A stretch of 7,803 bases of DNA from Thauera sp. (GTDB taxonomy: Bacteria; Pseudomonadota; Gammaproteobacteria; Burkholderiales; Rhodocyclaceae), in contig JAKLLJ010000154.1 of NCBI GenBank assembly GCA_023150215.1, forward strand, positions 1-7,803, given 5' to 3'. The translations under genes and the position numbers were made by a program. The notes below the pieces were generated by a model that did not search any database, was not told the DNA's origin, and saw only the letters and a list, made by a program, of their open reading frames with translations. Below are positions 5,931-7,803 of the stretch, piece by piece; position 1 is the first letter of the stretch, and each line of letters starts with the position of its first letter.

Positions 5931-6998
5931 ATGACCCCGAAGTTCCATCCGCTCAAGGTGGCCGAAGTAAGGCGCGAGACCGCCGACGCGATCAGCGTGC
6001 GCTTCGCGGTCCCTGCCGAACTGGCCGCGGACTACCGCTTCATTCCCGGCCAGCACCTGACGATCCGCACCGCCGTCGACGGCGAATCGCTGCGGCGCTC
6101 GTATTCGATCTGCAGCGCGGTCGATGACGGCGAGCTGCGCGTGGTGATCAAGCGCGTCCCCGGTGGCCGCTTCTCGCGCTGGGCGGTCGCGGGCATCCAG
6201 GTGGGCGACGTGATCGAGGTGATGACGCCCAAGGGGCGCTTCCACGCCAATGCCGACCCCTCGGCCCGCCGTCATTACGTCGCTTTCGCCGCGGGCGTCG
6301 GCATCACGCCGATCATCTCGATGATCCGCAGCACGCTGAAGGCCGAGCCGGGCAGCCGCTTCACGCTCGTGTATGGCAATCGCGGCCAGAACAGCGCGAT
6401 CTTTTCCGAGGCGCTCGAAGACATCAAGGATCGCTACCTGACGCGCTTCATGCTGTATCACGTGTTCTCGCGCGAGGCGCAGGACGTGGCGCTGTTCAAT
6501 GGCCGCCTCGACCGCGAGCGCGTGCTCGCCTTCCTCGATACACTCATCGCGGCCGACACCATCGATGCGGCCTTCATCTGCGGGCCGGGTGACATGATCG
6601 ACGCGGTGCGTGACGGGCTGCTGGCCGCTGGCGTGGTCGCCGAGCGGGTGCATCTGGAGCGCTTCGGGGTGCCGGTGTCGGCGCCGGTGCACCATGTCGA
6701 GCCGGGCGACGCGGCGCAGGCCCGGGTCACGATCGTCGCCGACGGTCTCAGGCGCGAGGTGGAGTTCCGTGCCGACGATCCCTCGATCCTCGACGCGGCG
6801 CTGCGTGCGGGCATGGACCTGCCATATGCCTGCAAGGGCGGCGTATGCTGCTCTTGCCGCGCCAAGGTGGTCGAGGGCGAGGTCCGCATGGACAAGAACT
6901 ACGCCCTCGAACAATCGGACGTCGATGCCGGCTACGTGCTGACCTGCCAGGCCCATCCGCTGACCGAGAAAGTGCTGATCAGCTATGACGAACGCTGA
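5931..6998 (+). CDS. paaE: PaaE, reductase component of phenylacetyl-CoA epoxidase
   Basis: This 355-residue protein matches PaaE in length (about 356) and architecture. It passes electrons from NADPH through FAD and a 2Fe-2S cluster to the di-iron oxygenase PaaAC, which epoxidises the ring of phenylacetyl-CoA. The FAD domain spans about 1-110 with RRSYSIC (55-61). The nucleotide domain spans about 112-245 with GVGITP (122-127) and CGP (217-219). The C-terminal plant-type ferredoxin domain spans about 265-355. Its cluster ligands are Cys301, Cys306 and Cys309 in CKGGVCCSC, plus Cys339. Cys307 is an extra adjacent cysteine. The family phrases YRFIPGQHLTI, ILDAALRAGMDLPYACKGGVC and GYVLTCQAHPLT are all present. 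The ATG has GGAG 6 nt upstream. The partner genes paaABCD are not in the window. The TetR gene follows after 105 bp. Confidence 0.94.
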   Translation: MTPKFHPLKVAEVRRETADAISVRFAVPAELAADYRFIPGQHLTIRTAVDGESLRRSYSICSAVDDGELRVVIKRVPGGRFSRWAVAGIQVGDVIEVMTPKGRFHANADPSARRHYVAFAAGVGITPIISMIRSTLKAEPGSRFTLVYGNRGQNSAIFSEALEDIKDRYLTRFMLYHVFSREAQDVALFNGRLDRERVLAFLDTLIAADTIDAAFICGPGDMIDAVRDGLLAAGVVAERVHLERFGVPVSAPVHHVEPGDAAQARVTIVADGLRREVEFRADDPSILDAALRAGMDLPYACKGGVCCSCRAKVVEGEVRMDKNYALEQSDVDAGYVLTCQAHPLTEKVLISYDER

Positions 6999-7076
6999 AC
7001 GTGGCGGCCGCGCCCTTGCCGGCGCGTGCACCGCTCAACCCTGGCACGCCGTTGCGGCGAACGCGATGTGCGTGCC

Positions 7077-7104
7077 GTGTCGCACAGGAGCACGAATTCC
7101 GTAA
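7077..7104 (+). promoter_or_regulatory. Start-site ambiguity of the TetR gene
   Basis: ATG 7104 is preceded by AGGAG (7086-7090) at 13 nt, longer than usual. An in-frame GTG at 7077 would add nine residues (MSHRSTNSV) but has no visible ribosome-binding sequence. ATG 7104 is preferred because TetR proteins of this type start shortly before the first helix. Confidence 0.5.
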
Positions 7105-7803
7105 TGACCAGAGGCAAAGCCCCGACCTTCCAGCTGCAACGCGCGACGATCCTCGACGCGGCCGCCGACTTGTTCGCGGCCAGGGGCTTCCACAATGCGT
7201 CCATGGCCGAGATCGCCCGCGCGTGCGGCGTTTCCAAACCGCTGCTCTACCACTACTACCGCGACAAGGAGCACATCCTGTACGACATCGCGGCCACGCA
7301 TGTGGAAGACCTGCTTGCCGTCGTGGCGCGCGTCGATGCCGAGGCAGGCACGCCGCGCACTCGCCTCGAGCACCTGATCCTGCGCTTCATGCAGGCCTAT
7401 GAGGGAGGGCGCAAGCAGCATGTCGTGCTGATCCAGGACGTCAAGTTCCTCAGCCCGGAGCAGCGTGCGCAGGTGCAGGCGCAGGAACGGCGGGTGGTGC
7501 GTGCCTTTGCCGACGCCGTCGAGGCGGTCGAGCCCGGGTTGCGCGGCAGTGCGCTCGACAAGGCGGTGACCATGGTCCTGTTCGGCATGATGAACTGGAC
7601 CTTCACCTGGCTGCGCCCCGATGGGGCCTTGTCCTACGAGGACATGGCGAAGGTGGTGACGCGGATCTTCCTGCACGGGGTCAGCGGCGGCGCGGCCGGC
7701 GCGCTGGAGCTCATGCCCCGCCTGGCGCTGCCCGGCTGGCGCACCCTGGCCTGGGACATGCCGGGCTACGGCGCCAGCGAGCCCTTCGAGCCCGACACCC
7801 CAG
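7104..7803 (+). CDS. TetR-family regulator (PaaR-like) running in frame into an alpha/beta hydrolase; open at window end
   Basis: I read this frame directly: 233 codons without a stop up to the window edge. Residues 1-60 are a TetR DNA-binding domain: QRATILDAAADLFAARGF (12-29), then helix-turn-helix ASMAEIARACGVSKPLLYHYYRDKEHIL (32-59). Residues 65-185 look like an ordinary TetR ligand/dimer domain ending in YEDMAKVVTRIF. Normally such a protein stops near residue 190-215. Instead, from residue 188 the sequence reads FLHGVSGGAAGALEL and later GWRTLAWDMPGYGASEPFEP (211-230). That is the start of an alpha/beta hydrolase: oxyanion-hole HG (191-192) about 21 residues before WR and then the AWDMPGYGAS strand, the usual spacing. 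The nucleophile GxSxG lies beyond the window. Next to paaE and paaY, the TetR part is probably the PaaR-type repressor responding to phenylacetyl-CoA. The fused arrangement could be genuine, a deletion scar or an assembly join. Confidence 0.8.
   Translation, partial: MTRGKAPTFQLQRATILDAAADLFAARGFHNASMAEIARACGVSKPLLYHYYRDKEHILYDIAATHVEDLLAVVARVDAEAGTPRTRLEHLILRFMQAYEGGRKQHVVLIQDVKFLSPEQRAQVQAQERRVVRAFADAVEAVEPGLRGSALDKAVTMVLFGMMNWTFTWLRPDGALSYEDMAKVVTRIFLHGVSGGAAGALELMPRLALPGWRTLAWDMPGYGASEPFEPDTP

Noticed and set aside
5886..7031. Minus-strand open frame of about 381 codons across paaE
   Set aside because: It lies antisense to a full-length PaaE and its composition is low-complexity Arg/His/Asp/Ala. 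No domain is recognisable.

Overview
The window is GC-rich (third codon positions mostly G or C) and gene-dense. Its gene content points to a betaproteobacterium that degrades aromatic acids. The pairing of a paaY/paaE/TetR (paaR-type) block with a TRAP transporter and a benzoate-CoA-ligase-like enzyme resembles the Thauera/Azoarcus/Aromatoleum group (Rhodocyclales). The genus is an inference from gene content and composition; no rRNA gene is present.

Left half (1-3862, minus strand): an uptake-and-activation operon. In transcription order it holds a possible 26-codon leader ORF, an AMP-forming acyl/aryl-CoA ligase of the benzoate-CoA ligase type, then dctP, dctQ and dctM of a TRAP transporter, with dctM cut by the window edge. 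The ligase starts at TTG inside a TTGA overlap with the leader stop codon, and dctQ/dctM overlap by ATGA. The simplest reading is that an organic (probably aromatic) acid is captured in the periplasm by DctP, imported by DctQM and trapped as its CoA thioester by the ligase.

Control region (3863-4007): an AT-rich island inside the 222 bp between the divergent ligase and LysR genes; 3901-4000 is 40% GC by direct count. It holds a TTAT-N11-ATAA LysR-type box and a plausible minus-strand sigma70 promoter. The box centre lies about 65 bp upstream of the predicted start point, the classic LysR recognition position. The LysR gene follows on the plus strand and ends facing paaY, with a palindrome-rich 99 bp gap between them.

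Right half (5046-7803): paaY (minus, thioesterase/gamma-carbonic-anhydrase fold) and paaE (plus, FAD/2Fe-2S reductase of phenylacetyl-CoA epoxidase) diverge from a 276 bp region with two short palindromes and a near-consensus -10. After paaE comes a TetR-family gene, probably the PaaR-type repressor. Its frame has no stop codon. At about residue 188 it runs into an unmistakable alpha/beta-hydrolase N-terminus (oxyanion HG motif, then AWDMPGYGAS) and is still open at the window end. This is either a real TetR-hydrolase fusion or a deletion/assembly junction, and it is the strangest item in the window. No mobile element, CRISPR array, tRNA or rRNA was seen.
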